The notes: a model not told the origin generated them from the sequence alone. A DNA stretch of 18,825 nucleotides from an uncultured Faecalibacterium sp. (GCA_900765105.1 CAAFQM010000161.1:1-18825), one strand, 5' to 3'; shown: positions 7,264-16,026, numbered from the stretch's first letter. Numbers and translations are program-made.

Positions 7264-8223
7264 TTGCGGAAAAAGGTGGCGTTTCTTTCCTGCCTGCTGC
7301 TTGTACTGCTGTGGCTGTCCGGTTGTGGCGGTGACAGCGGCGAACCCGCCATTTTGGTGGCCTCCGGCACCTCTACCAGTCAATGGTATCCCATATCTGC
7401 CGGCATTTGCAGCTATATCACGGATATCTCTGCAGAAGCGCAAGTGACCAGCGGCGGCATCGAAAACGGCACGTTGGTTGGCCGGCAGGATATGGAATTC
7501 GGTTTTATTAACAGCAACGCCGCATATGCTGCCAGAAATGGCCTGTGGCCCTATACGCAGTGCTATGATGTCAGTGCGGTGGCGGAACTGTATGCCTGTG
7601 CTGTACAGATCGTGGTGTTTGATGACTCCGGTATCCGGAAGGTACAGGATCTGCGGGGCAAACGGGTGGTGCTAAGCCCCCCCGGTTCCTCGCTGTATAT
7701 GGCGGCGCTGGATATTCTGGCCGCTTACGGATTGGACGAGAGTACTGTCAGTGGCGTTCAGATGAGCTACTCTGAAGGTGTTATCGCCATGAGGGACGGT
7801 CACTGCGACGCCATGATTGTTATTATGCCAATGCCCAACTCCTCCATCACGGAGTTGTCGCTGGTGCGTGATGTACGATTGCTGCCAATCGACAAGGCGG
7901 CGGAGCTGGCAGAACAATATCCTTACTTCCGTGCCGACACCATTCCGGCCGACACCTATTCCCAATCCGACGTATCAGAGGCGCCCATACCCACTGTACG
8001 TCTTGGGGTTATGCTGATCACGGGAAGTCAGGTGGCTGACAACCATGTGGACGCTGTATTGATATCTATCTTTGATCACTTGCCCCAATTGGGCGAGATA
8101 CAGGCCATTGCCAAAGGGATCACGCTGGATAACGCAGCACTGACACCCATCCCGTTGCATCCTGCAGCGCAGCGATTTTACGCATCCCGCGGTGTGACGG
8201 AAATCCGGGGAGGGGTGTCATGA
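7264..8223 (+). CDS. TAXI-family TRAP transporter substrate-binding lipoprotein (system A)
   Basis: This 319-residue extracytoplasmic solute receptor is of the TAXI type, which captures small carboxylates or amino acids for a TRAP permease. A lipoprotein signal is clear: basic MRKK start, hydrophobic stretch and LSGC lipobox with Cys21 as the lipid-anchored residue. The mature part has the TAXI hallmarks: early ATGTS-like ASGTSTSQWYPI, GGIENG, FGFINSNAAYAA, and a KVQDLRGKRVVLSPPGSS segment. The start is taken as TTG 7264, since an ATG 12 bases upstream is followed at once by a stop. The RBS (GAGAGG about 7245-7250) is rather far away, so expression may be modest. The stop overlaps the permease start as ATGA, implying coupling with the permease that follows. 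Confidence 0.92.
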   Translation: MRKKVAFLSCLLLVLLWLSGCGGDSGEPAILVASGTSTSQWYPISAGICSYITDISAEAQVTSGGIENGTLVGRQDMEFGFINSNAAYAARNGLWPYTQCYDVSAVAELYACAVQIVVFDDSGIRKVQDLRGKRVVLSPPGSSLYMAALDILAAYGLDESTVSGVQMSYSEGVIAMRDGHCDAMIVIMPMPNSSITELSLVRDVRLLPIDKAAELAEQYPYFRADTIPADTYSQSDVSEAPIPTVRLGVMLITGSQVADNHVDAVLISIFDHLPQLGEIQAIAKGITLDNAALTPIPLHPAAQRFYASRGVTEIRGGVS

Positions 8224-10124
8224 AACGATTATCATTGATGCGCTGTGTCAGCGTTCTGCTGGCATTGGCTTTGGCCCTATTCCAGAGCTGGACAGCGCTG
8301 TTTGGAATGCTTCCTGGTGTGTACCAGCGGGCTATCCATTGGGGCCTTTTGGCCCTGCTGGGCTGCAGCTGGAACATGGAAGCGGATTTGAAAGAGCATA
8401 AGCGTTTTCTCCTTGCGGTGGATGCTTTTCTAGCTTTGGTATCTGCCATCTCAGCAGCATATATTTGCTTGGAATTTCAGGCAATCAGTCTGCGGATGGG
8501 CAACTTATTACTGCTGGATAATCTGTGCGCCGCCGCGCTGTTGGTGTCGGTACTGGGCATTACCTGCCGATTAAAGAATAAAACGCTGACATTTTTGACG
8601 CTCATATGTATACTGTATACAGTATTTGAGGCTTTGTTTATTGGTCATGGACTGACGATCCCGCGGGTGCTGTCTTTTCTGTACGTGGGTACGGAGGGGA
8701 TCTACGGCACAGCGTTGGGCGTGTCCACGAATTACATATATTTGTTTGTGATGCTGGGCGTGTTTATTGAGTTTTCCGGCGCGGGGAGTTACTTCGTGCA
8801 GGTCGCCCAGCGACTGACCTCCCGATTCAGCGGCGGCGCCGCTCAGACTTCGCTGGTGGCCGGCGGTTTGATGGGAATGATCTCCGGCAGCGGTGTGGCC
8901 AACGCCGTAACGGTGGGATCTCTGGCAATCCCGCTGATGGAGGACAGCGGCTATTCCAAGGTGGAGGCCGGTGCGATCCAGGCAATCTCCACCAATGTGG
9001 CGCAGCTTCTGCCGCCGGTGATGGGCGGGGTGATGTTTGTGGCGATTGACTGCATGGGCAAGAACTATATGCAGATGTCTCGCGCAGCCATCTTCCCCTC
9101 ACTGGCCTACTGCCTGATTCTTGGGATCGTGTTCTGGCTTCATGCCAAAAAGAACTGTATACACTCAGTTGTTCCTAACCAGCAGGAGACGGGACAGAGC
9201 CAGCCCTTGTGGCAGGGCCTGCTCTATCTGATACCCATTGCCGTTATGGTGCTGCTGATGCTGCTGGGCTCTAGTGCTATCAAAGCGGGGATCTACGCGG
9301 TGCTGTCCATCGCCGCCATTGGCGTGGCGGCACAGCTTCGGCGAGGAACATTCCACTTGGCCCAGCTTCTTGCCGCATTCGAGAGGGTGGGACGGATGGT
9401 ACTCTCTGTGACTCCGACCTGCGCCTGCGCCGGTATCATCATCACGGTCATGACGTTGACGAATGTGGGGCCGAAGATGACGGATTTGGTGCTGCAGATC
9501 TCAGACAATCACCTGTATATCGGCTTGCTGCTGATGATGCTACTGACGCTGCTGCTGGGAATGTTCCTCCCCAGCTCCGCAGTGTATATCGTTCTATCCG
9601 CGTTGGGCGTTCCCGCCCTGATGGGTATGGGGGCTGATATCATGCCCGCCCATATGTTTATCATCTTCTTTGCGGTCATGGCACCGTTTACACCGCCTGT
9701 AGCGCTCAGTAGCGCTGCGGTAGCGGCGCTGACACAGGAAAATTTCAATCGCATTTGTCTGAAGGCCATGAGTCTAGCGCTTCCTTTGGTGTTGATCCCC
9801 TACGTATTTATCTGTGATGAAGGCCTGCTGTTTCAGGGGAGTGTCATTCAGGCGGTGATCCCGCTGCTTATTGCGGTGGTGGCAGGAGCCGCTGCTGCCG
9901 TGGCTATTCAGGGCTGGCTGGTGGTTTTGTGGCCCATGTGGGCCCGTGCAGTTGCCGGAATTACCAGCTGCGCCATGGTTTATCCTGACCGTCGTATATT
10001 CCTTGTTGCGTTGGCGGCGTTCCTTATAGTGGTGTTGCTTACAATAAAAAAAAGACCTGCGCAAAAAAACGGGACTGCCGCGGCAGTTACCGCACATGAA
10101 AAGGAGGAAGAGAATGTTTGGTAA
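8220..10124 (+). CDS. TAXI-type TRAP transporter fused permease (system A)
   Basis: This 634-residue integral membrane protein corresponds to fused DctQ (small) and DctM (large) TRAP subunits, as usual for TAXI systems. It imports the ligand held by the lipoprotein encoded just upstream, driven by an ion gradient. Many hydrophobic helices are visible along the whole chain. The DctM signature reads GLMGMISGSGVANAVTVGSLAIPLM, followed by AISTNVAQLLPPVMGG where system B has ASTGGMIMPPIMG, and a second repeat contains MFLPSSAVYIVLSALGVPAL. The divergence between the two permeases suggests different substrates. It starts within the ATGA overlap at 8220 and its end overlaps the next gene by 11 bases. 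A short charged tail follows the last helix. A 16-bp palindrome with a GTATAC core lies inside it at 8610-8625. Confidence 0.93.
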   Translation: MKRLSLMRCVSVLLALALALFQSWTALFGMLPGVYQRAIHWGLLALLGCSWNMEADLKEHKRFLLAVDAFLALVSAISAAYICLEFQAISLRMGNLLLLDNLCAAALLVSVLGITCRLKNKTLTFLTLICILYTVFEALFIGHGLTIPRVLSFLYVGTEGIYGTALGVSTNYIYLFVMLGVFIEFSGAGSYFVQVAQRLTSRFSGGAAQTSLVAGGLMGMISGSGVANAVTVGSLAIPLMEDSGYSKVEAGAIQAISTNVAQLLPPVMGGVMFVAIDCMGKNYMQMSRAAIFPSLAYCLILGIVFWLHAKKNCIHSVVPNQQETGQSQPLWQGLLYLIPIAVMVLLMLLGSSAIKAGIYAVLSIAAIGVAAQLRRGTFHLAQLLAAFERVGRMVLSVTPTCACAGIIITVMTLTNVGPKMTDLVLQISDNHLYIGLLLMMLLTLLLGMFLPSSAVYIVLSALGVPALMGMGADIMPAHMFIIFFAVMAPFTPPVALSSAAVAALTQENFNRICLKAMSLALPLVLIPYVFICDEGLLFQGSVIQAVIPLLIAVVAGAAAAVAIQGWLVVLWPMWARAVAGITSCAMVYPDRRIFLVALAAFLIVVLLTIKKRPAQKNGTAAAVTAHEKEEENVW

Positions 10125-10830
10125 CAAACTTCGGATAGCGCTGATGGTGCCCTGTGTCAATTCTGTCATGCGTCCGGAATTGACCCAGATGGCACCGGAA
10201 GGTGTAGAGATCTATGAGACCCGCATGCTGATGCGGGGCGCTGACAAGCTGGAGCAGCTAGCCTATATGGCAAAAAGTCTCCCGGATGTGGTGGAGGCTG
10301 TTATGGATGTGGGTGATGTATTCGCCTACGGCTGCACCAGCGGCAGCTTTACCAAGGGCTACGCCTTTGATCAGGAACTGGCTCATACCATTCAGGGTCA
10401 GACGGGCCGCCCCACTGTTACGGCGGCAGGCTCTCTGGTAAAAGCGTTGAACAAGTTGCAGGCCAAGCGTATCTCGCTGGCGACACCCTATCTAGACGCG
10501 GTCAACCAGCTTCAGATTGCCTTTTTCAAGGAGGCGGATATTGAGGTGGCTCAGGCCAACGGCCTGAATATCACCAAACGCGGCGGTTCCGGCCTGCTGC
10601 CTCCTGAGGCGGCCTACGACCTGGCAAAGCAGACCTTTGCTCAGGATAATAAGATCGACGCCATGGTGATCAGCTGCACCAACTTCCGCTCGGTGGACAT
10701 TATTGCCCGTCTGGAGGGTGAACTGGGCATTCCTGTTATCAGCTCCAATCAGGCTGTCATGTGGGCAGCGCTGCGGGCAGGAGAAATTCACCAGTCTATT
10801 CATGGATATGGAAGGCTGATGGAGATATAG
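10114..10830 (+). CDS. Asp/Glu racemase superfamily enzyme, maleate isomerase/arylmalonate decarboxylase-like, two catalytic Cys
   Basis: This 238-residue protein belongs to the maleate cis-trans isomerase/arylmalonate decarboxylase branch of the Asp/Glu racemase superfamily. These enzymes act on small carboxylates with one or two active-site cysteines. Both are present: Cys74 in AYGCTSGSF and Cys188 in ISCTNFR, matching arrangements used by maleate isomerases and racemases; arylmalonate decarboxylase has only the second. The N-terminal motif reads PCVNSVMRPE, somewhat changed from the usual PSSNT-x2-E-x-E. AAGGAGG at 10101-10107 points to the ATG at 10114 rather than the in-frame ATG at 10096, which lies within the ribosome site's upstream flank. 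It overlaps the permease end. Candidate reactions are maleate to fumarate isomerisation or racemisation of a ring-opened acid; which one is not decidable here. Confidence 0.85.
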   Translation: MFGNKLRIALMVPCVNSVMRPELTQMAPEGVEIYETRMLMRGADKLEQLAYMAKSLPDVVEAVMDVGDVFAYGCTSGSFTKGYAFDQELAHTIQGQTGRPTVTAAGSLVKALNKLQAKRISLATPYLDAVNQLQIAFFKEADIEVAQANGLNITKRGGSGLLPPEAAYDLAKQTFAQDNKIDAMVISCTNFRSVDIIARLEGELGIPVISSNQAVMWAALRAGEIHQSIHGYGRLMEI

Positions 10831-10953
10831 CATCTTGAAGTCATTGGTCAATTTGCAACGATTGGCAGAAAGAGAGGTACCATGTCAACAACAAACCGCT
10901 ACCCCATCAACACAACAGTAGTAAAAAAGAAAAGAAGAAAGGAAGGAAAACAA

Positions 10954-11967
10954 ATGAAAAAACTGATTGCGATGCTTCTGGCGCTAGCCATGTGTTTCAC
11001 ACTGGTTGCCTGTGGCGGCAACAACACCCCCGCCAATGGCGATGAGAACGGCGAGAGCGGCTCCCCGCCTACCCGCCTGAATCTGGCCACTGCTACCTCC
11101 GGCGGCGCGTTCTACGCAGCCGGTCTGGCCTGCGCTCAGGTCATCTCTGACAAGACCGTCCACAGAGCTTCCGCGACTACATCTTCCGGCTCCGTGGAAA
11201 ACGTCAATCTGCTGGCTGATGGCGAGGCCAACCTGGTGGTGCAGCAGAGCGATATCTTCATCGATGCCGTTAACGGTACCGGCAAGTTCGAGGGAAACCC
11301 CCATCCCGATATGCGCATCGTCCTGCCCATCCTGTCCCAGCAGTACAACATCGTTATCCGCGATGGTTCCGGCATCAACAGTATTGCTGACTTCAAGGGC
11401 AAGAACATCGTTGTTGGTGAGGCCGGATCCGGTCAGGCTGTCACCATGGAGAAGGTTCTCTCCTCCTTCAACATCACGATGGATGATATTAACGGCAGCT
11501 CTCTGGGTATCAGCGAGGGTCTGGACGCCATGCGTAACGGTCTGGCCGATGCGCTGATCACTCCGGGTGCCACTCCTGTCTCATCTGTGGCTGACGCTTT
11601 GAGCGGCAACAGCAACTGCCGCCTGTACTCCCTGACCGAGGAAGAGAAGGACACCCTGCTGACCGACTGGGGCTTCATGACTCAGATGGACATCGCTGCC
11701 GACACCTATCCTGGCCAGACTGAGACCGTCACTGCTGTTGGTCATGTTGGCTTCATCGCCTGCAATGCTGATTTGCCTGAGGATGTTGTGTACGACATCG
11801 TTATGGCGCTGTACAACAATCAGGCTGACGTTTTGGCCATCAATCCCCAGATGAACGGCCCCTGCTTCCTGAACCCCGAAGAGAGCATCAACACCATGGC
11901 TGCTTCCGGCGTGCAGCTGCATCCCGGTGCTGAGCGTGCCATGCGTGAGCTGGGCCTCATCAAGTAA
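10954..11967 (+). CDS. TAXI-family TRAP transporter substrate-binding lipoprotein (system B)
   Basis: This 337-residue TAXI-type solute receptor is paralogous to the one at 7264 but clearly different. The signal peptide MKKLIAMLLALAM is followed by a LVAC lipobox with Cys20 and a Gly/Asn/Glu-rich linker. The mature protein begins with TRLNLATATSGGAFYAAG, the TAXI ligand-binding start, then SGSVENVNLLADGEANLVVQ and an ADFKGKNIVVGEAGSG segment. The ATG at 10954 is chosen because GGAAGG at 10941-10946 precedes it and a standard signal peptide begins there. An in-frame ATG at 10882, also with GAGAGG upstream, would add 24 Lys/Arg-rich residues in front of the signal. A 13-bp hairpin lies 76 bases past the stop, before the partner permease. 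Confidence 0.93.
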   Translation: MKKLIAMLLALAMCFTLVACGGNNTPANGDENGESGSPPTRLNLATATSGGAFYAAGLACAQVISDKTVHRASATTSSGSVENVNLLADGEANLVVQQSDIFIDAVNGTGKFEGNPHPDMRIVLPILSQQYNIVIRDGSGINSIADFKGKNIVVGEAGSGQAVTMEKVLSSFNITMDDINGSSLGISEGLDAMRNGLADALITPGATPVSSVADALSGNSNCRLYSLTEEEKDTLLTDWGFMTQMDIAADTYPGQTETVTAVGHVGFIACNADLPEDVVYDIVMALYNNQADVLAINPQMNGPCFLNPEESINTMAASGVQLHPGAERAMRELGLIK

Positions 11968-12043
11968 GTGAACCACAGCTTTCATTTGCTATACACTTTA
12001 ATTAACTGCTACTGAGTTTTTTCTCCTCTCTCTGCCGCCTGGC

Positions 12044-12078
12044 CCCACCGCCGGAGGGATATCCACTCCGGCGGTGGG
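12044..12078 (+). repeat. Intercistronic hairpin, 13-bp perfect stem, between receptor and permease genes
   Basis: CCCACCGCCGGAG at 12044-12056 pairs perfectly with CTCCGGCGGTGGG at 12066-12078 around a nine-base loop. The right arm is followed by AAAAGG, not a T run, so it is not a classic terminator on the + strand; the only T-rich run lies upstream at about 12016-12023. In transporter operons such hairpins commonly protect the receptor mRNA 3' end or lower read-through, so the receptor is made in excess of the permease. The whole gap 11968-12188 holds no gene that I can see. Confidence 0.8.
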
Positions 12079-12188
12079 AAAAGGGCCATAAGAAGAGAAT
12101 CGAACCACTTTAAGATGTCGTTTTCCATGCATCTCCCATTCCAACACAATGGAATCGTCACATAAGAGATTGCTTATTCGGAGGAAAT

Positions 12189-14195
12189 ATGAAAAAGAAA
12201 GAAAAAAACATTATGAATTCGCGCCTGGCGCAATCCGAGATCGAAGATACCTCATTGAGCTCTCAGGATAAAACGCTTGAGGCACGGATCATTTTTGGTA
12301 TCTCCCTGATCTTCGCTATTTGGGGTATCTGGTCTAATAGCTTTCTGCTGCTGGACGCCCTGAAGAAGGCCGGTATCTTCGTCGGCTTTGTGTTGACACT
12401 GGTTTTCCTGTGCTATCCCATGAAACTTGCTAAAAAGGCCCATGCCCTGCGGTATTTTGACTATTTGCTGGCATTGCTGGGTATGTTCTCCAGCTGCTAT
12501 TTTGCCGCCATTGTCGACCGTTTGGCTGAGACCAACCTGAAGCCTACCACTCCTGACTATGTCATCGGTGTCGTCGTGCTGCTGCTGGTCGTGGAAGCCA
12601 CCCGCCGCTGCGTGGGTAACGTCATGGCGCTGCTGCCGGTGATTTTCACCCTGTACGCACTGTTCGGCGGATATATTCCCGGCGTTCTCGGCCACTATGG
12701 TATTTCTGTCAACCGCTTTATCACCCGCATGGTCATGACCAGTGACGGTATCTACGGCCAGACTACAAACGTGGCTTCCAGCTATATTTTCCTGTTCATC
12801 ATCTTTGGTTCTCTGCTGAATAAATCCGGTACCGGTGAGTTCTTTACCGACGTTGCCAACAAGATCGCTGGTAAGGCTACCGGCGGCCCCGCCAAGGTGG
12901 CTGTTATCTCCAGTGGCCTGATGGGCACCATCAGCGGTTCTGCCGCTGCCAATGTGGCCACCACCGGCGCGTTCACCATCCCCATGATGAAAAAGGCCGG
13001 CTTTGATCCTGCGTTTGCCGGCGCCGTTGAGGCTGTGGCCTCTACCGGCGGTATGATCATGCCTCCTATCATGGGTTCTGCGGCATTCATTATGGCAACC
13101 TACCTGTCCAGCCCCTACAGCGCCATCATGGGCGCCGCTGTTGTCCCTGCTATTCTGTACTACCTGTCCTGCTTCTGCTGGGTTCACTTTATGGCAAGTC
13201 GACTGGGTCTAAAGGGTGTCGAGCGTACCGAGCAGGATCCTCTGCATGACTTCGGCCGCCGTGTATGGCTGTTTGCGCCGCTGGTCATCATTATCGTTGC
13301 CCTGCTGCTGGGTTATACCGCTATCTTTGCCGCTTTCATGGGTATGATCGCCACCATTCTGGTGTCTCAGATCCAGCGCAAGCGCATGACCTTCCGTGAG
13401 TTCATCGAGGGTCTGGCCGGTGGTTCCCGTTCTGCTCTGTCCGCTCTGATCGCCTGCGTTGCCGCCGGCATTATCGTGGGCGTCTGCAACATGACCGCTC
13501 TGGGCACCACTGTGACCTACAACATCATCTCCCTGTCCGGCGGTAACCTGTTTATCGCTCTACTGCTGACCGCAGTGGCTTCCATCATCCTGTCCATGGG
13601 CCTGCCCGCCACCGCCTGCTACATCGTTGTAGCTACCGTTGTGGCGCCCGCTCTGGTCAACATGGGCTGCAACCTGTTCTCCGCTCACTTCTTCGTGTTC
13701 TACTTCTCCTGCCTGTCCAATATCACGCCTCCCGTGGCTATCGCCTCCTATACGGCGGCTGGTATTGCTCATGCAAAGCCCTGGATGGTGGGCGTGAAGT
13801 CCATGGCCATTGCTGCCCCTGGCTTCCTGATCCCCTTCATGTTTGCGTATCAGCCCATGCTGGTGGGTCAGAACATCGAGTCCATCCTCTCCTTCGCCAT
13901 CGTACTGCTGACCGCTACCGTGGGCGTTGTGTTCCTGGCTGCCGCCGGTGCCGGCCATCTGTTCATCAACCACCCTGTGTGGCTACGGTTCATCTATGGT
14001 ATCGGCTCCCTGCTGCTGATCGTGCCTGAGAGCATTACCGATATCTGCGGTGTGGCCCTGATCGTGGTTGCTATCGTGATCGAGCGGATCCTGATGAAAA
14101 AGCACCACGCTGTGGCTGAGGGTGAAGCGGCCCCCATCTCTGAGGAAAACGCCTCCACATCTGATGTGTCTGACGTTTCTGATACCAATAACTGA
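12189..14195 (+). CDS. TAXI-type TRAP transporter fused permease (system B)
   Basis: This 668-residue integral membrane protein has fused DctQ- and DctM-like parts and is the partner of the lipoprotein at 10954. The canonical TAXI permease signature is intact: GTISGSAAANVATTGAFTIP followed by ASTGGMIMPPIMGSAAF, and in the second half SMGLPATACYIVVATVVAPAL and NITPPVAIASYTAAGIA. The N-terminal about 40 residues are polar and cytoplasmic-looking, and a polar Ser/Asp/Glu-rich tail follows the last helix. GGAGGA at 12181-12186 supports ATG 12189. It is longer and more canonical than system A's permease. It is followed 18 bases later by the ornithine cyclodeaminase-like gene, so transport and metabolism share a transcript. 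The substrate is probably an organic anion of the pathway. Confidence 0.94.
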   Translation: MKKKEKNIMNSRLAQSEIEDTSLSSQDKTLEARIIFGISLIFAIWGIWSNSFLLLDALKKAGIFVGFVLTLVFLCYPMKLAKKAHALRYFDYLLALLGMFSSCYFAAIVDRLAETNLKPTTPDYVIGVVVLLLVVEATRRCVGNVMALLPVIFTLYALFGGYIPGVLGHYGISVNRFITRMVMTSDGIYGQTTNVASSYIFLFIIFGSLLNKSGTGEFFTDVANKIAGKATGGPAKVAVISSGLMGTISGSAAANVATTGAFTIPMMKKAGFDPAFAGAVEAVASTGGMIMPPIMGSAAFIMATYLSSPYSAIMGAAVVPAILYYLSCFCWVHFMASRLGLKGVERTEQDPLHDFGRRVWLFAPLVIIIVALLLGYTAIFAAFMGMIATILVSQIQRKRMTFREFIEGLAGGSRSALSALIACVAAGIIVGVCNMTALGTTVTYNIISLSGGNLFIALLLTAVASIILSMGLPATACYIVVATVVAPALVNMGCNLFSAHFFVFYFSCLSNITPPVAIASYTAAGIAHAKPWMVGVKSMAIAAPGFLIPFMFAYQPMLVGQNIESILSFAIVLLTATVGVVFLAAAGAGHLFINHPVWLRFIYGIGSLLLIVPESITDICGVALIVVAIVIERILMKKHHAVAEGEAAPISEENASTSDVSDVSDTNN

Positions 14196-14213
14196 AAAGG
14201 AAGGAAACGAACT

Positions 14214-15248
14214 ATGGATAGCAAATTTATCTTTTTGAACCAGAACGACATCGTTAAGGCCGGCGGCCTGGACATGGCGAAGGTGTTCGCTGCTGTGGAA
14301 AAGGGCTTTGCCGTACACGGCAGAAAAGAATGCGTACAACCCAGCAAGCTGAATCTGCGCAAAGGCCCCGCTGGCTCCAAGCAGGCGGAGCAGGGTCTCA
14401 TCATGGCTATGCCCAGCTATGTGGGCGGCGAATTTGACATCGTGGGCATCAAGTGGGTACTGGCTATGACCGAGAATCCCAGCAAGTACGGCCTGCCTCG
14501 CTCCTCCGCTTTGATTATCCTCAACAGCGCCGAGACCGGTCTGCCTCTGGCAATCATGGATGGCACCATTGTGAACGCTGTCCGTACCGGTGCTGTTACC
14601 GGTGTGGGTGCCAAGTATCTGGCCCGCCCCGATTCCGAGGTCATGGCGCTGGTGGGTGCCGGTCCTCAGGGCCGTATGCAGATCAACGGCGTTTCCTATG
14701 CCGTGCCTAACCTGAAGGAAGTCCGTATCTACGACATCAGCGCCGAGCGCGCTCAGGCTCTGGCCGATGAGGTCAACGCCACAAGTAAGCTAAAGGCCAC
14801 CGTGGCTCCCAGCGCTGAGGCTGCCGTTGCGGGCGCCGACATCGTGGTCACCGCTACTATCACTACCACGCCTTACCTGAAGCGCGAGTGGCTCAAGCCC
14901 GGCGCATTCTATGGCGACATCGCCTCCAGCGACGCTGAGTTGGGCGTGTATGCCGGTTCTGACAAGCTGTATACCGACGACTGGGAGCAGATCAAGTTCC
15001 ATGGCGCCGGTACGCTGGTCAAGGGCCTGAAGAACGGTGAGATCGACGAGTCCGTGGTCTCCGGCAATCTGGGTGAAGTGGTCATCGGCCAGAAGCCCGG
15101 CCGTGAGCCCGGCGATGACCTGTGCATCTTCAAGCACATCGGTATGTCCGTTACCGATCTGCCCGCAGCATGGTGCATTTATCAGAGCGCCAAGGAGATG
15201 GGTCTGGGCACTGAGCTGTCCCTGTGGAACGATAAGCCCGTCTGGTAA
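14214..15248 (+). CDS. Ornithine cyclodeaminase/mu-crystallin family NAD(P)-dependent enzyme
   Basis: This 344-residue protein is in the family that includes ornithine cyclodeaminase, alanine dehydrogenase of archaea, ketimine/pyrroline-2-carboxylate reductases and opine-type enzymes. Visible features are IKWVLAMTENP with the substrate-binding Lys region, IMDGTIVNAVRTGAVTGVGAKYLAR, the Rossmann motif GAGPQGRMQ and ASSDAELG with the conserved acidic residue near the nicotinamide site. The length is normal. GGAAGG about ten bases before ATG 14214 fixes the start. In this setting it may reduce or deaminate a cyclic imine or amino acid released from the ring, and so liberate ammonia. Sequence alone does not separate a cyclodeaminase from an imine reductase. 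Confidence 0.88.
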   Translation: MDSKFIFLNQNDIVKAGGLDMAKVFAAVEKGFAVHGRKECVQPSKLNLRKGPAGSKQAEQGLIMAMPSYVGGEFDIVGIKWVLAMTENPSKYGLPRSSALIILNSAETGLPLAIMDGTIVNAVRTGAVTGVGAKYLARPDSEVMALVGAGPQGRMQINGVSYAVPNLKEVRIYDISAERAQALADEVNATSKLKATVAPSAEAAVAGADIVVTATITTTPYLKREWLKPGAFYGDIASSDAELGVYAGSDKLYTDDWEQIKFHGAGTLVKGLKNGEIDESVVSGNLGEVVIGQKPGREPGDDLCIFKHIGMSVTDLPAAWCIYQSAKEMGLGTELSLWNDKPVW

Positions 15249-15263
15249 AGGAAGGAATACAGT

Positions 15264-15992
15264 ATGTTTGGATGGCGTGCAAAGATCGGGATGATGATCC
15301 CGACAAATAATACCGTAATCGAGCCTGAAATGGCCTATTTTTCCCCTGACGGCGTGACATTCCACGCTACCCGCATGGTGTCCAGCCGTACTGGCACTGC
15401 CAGTATTGAGGGGCTGCACAATCTGGTATCCTGTGTGGATCGTGCCTCTGAGGAGCTGTCCATCACGGGTGTGGATTCTGTGCTGTATGGCTGCCTGTCC
15501 ACCAGCTTTGCGGTGGAGGGCTGGGATCAGCAATTTCAGGAAAAGACTGCCGCATGGATGCCTACCCCCGCGATCACCGCGCTGGAGGCCACCTGTCTGG
15601 CCATCAAAAGCTTCGGCGTCAGCGAAGTGGCGGTACTGTGTCCCTACGGTGAAGCGCTGCAGCAGCTGGCTGCCAGCGCCTTCGCGCGGCACGGCCTGAA
15701 GATCACCACGTTGAAGAGCATCAACGTAACAGGTTTGCGGGCGGTTTGCGGTGTGCCGGAACGGGACGTTTACCGCGCGGCCAGGGAAATGGACAAGTGC
15801 GGCGCACCGCTGCTGTGCATTCTGGCCACTGACCTTTCCACCGCCACCATTATCCGCCAGCTGGAGAGTGACTTAGCTATGCCTGTGGTCACCACCAACC
15901 AGGCGCTGTGCTGGGCCACGCTGAATCTGGCCGGGGTGCATGACACCGTGCCTCGGGGCGGCTCTTTGTTTGCTAACAGGTTTGTCCGCTGA
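15264..15992 (+). CDS. Asp/Glu racemase superfamily paralogue lacking the second catalytic Cys
   Basis: This 242-residue protein is a second maleate isomerase/arylmalonate decarboxylase-like enzyme in the same cluster. Its N-terminus is more typical of maleate isomerase than the copy at 10114: PTNNTVIEPEM, then DGVTFHATRM. The first active-site cysteine is Cys77 in YGCLSTSF. The second site reads LATDLS, with Ala188 where the other copy has Cys188. The nearby Cys185 is three residues off and probably does not replace it. A racemase/isomerase mechanism needing two cysteines is therefore doubtful, and a one-cysteine chemistry or a lyase-type reaction is possible. GGAAGG just upstream supports ATG 15264, 15 bases after the previous stop. 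Confidence 0.85.
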   Translation: MFGWRAKIGMMIPTNNTVIEPEMAYFSPDGVTFHATRMVSSRTGTASIEGLHNLVSCVDRASEELSITGVDSVLYGCLSTSFAVEGWDQQFQEKTAAWMPTPAITALEATCLAIKSFGVSEVAVLCPYGEALQQLAASAFARHGLKITTLKSINVTGLRAVCGVPERDVYRAAREMDKCGAPLLCILATDLSTATIIRQLESDLAMPVVTTNQALCWATLNLAGVHDTVPRGGSLFANRFVR

Positions 15993-16026
15993 CTCGGCCG
16001 AAAAGTACACAGAAAGGATCCTGAAT

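Noticed and set aside
10882..10953. Upstream in-frame ATG at 10882 for the system B receptor
   Set aside because: It would put 24 Lys/Arg-rich residues before a normal lipoprotein signal; the ATG at 10954 has its own ribosome site. A minor alternative start cannot be excluded.
11968..12000. Possible promoter (CTATACACT) after the system B receptor
   Set aside because: No -35 box at the right distance; the GTATAC-like resemblance is partial.
12138..12155. Small inverted repeat ATTCCA/TGGAAT before the system B permease
   Set aside because: Only a six-base stem with a six-base loop; expected by chance at this frequency.
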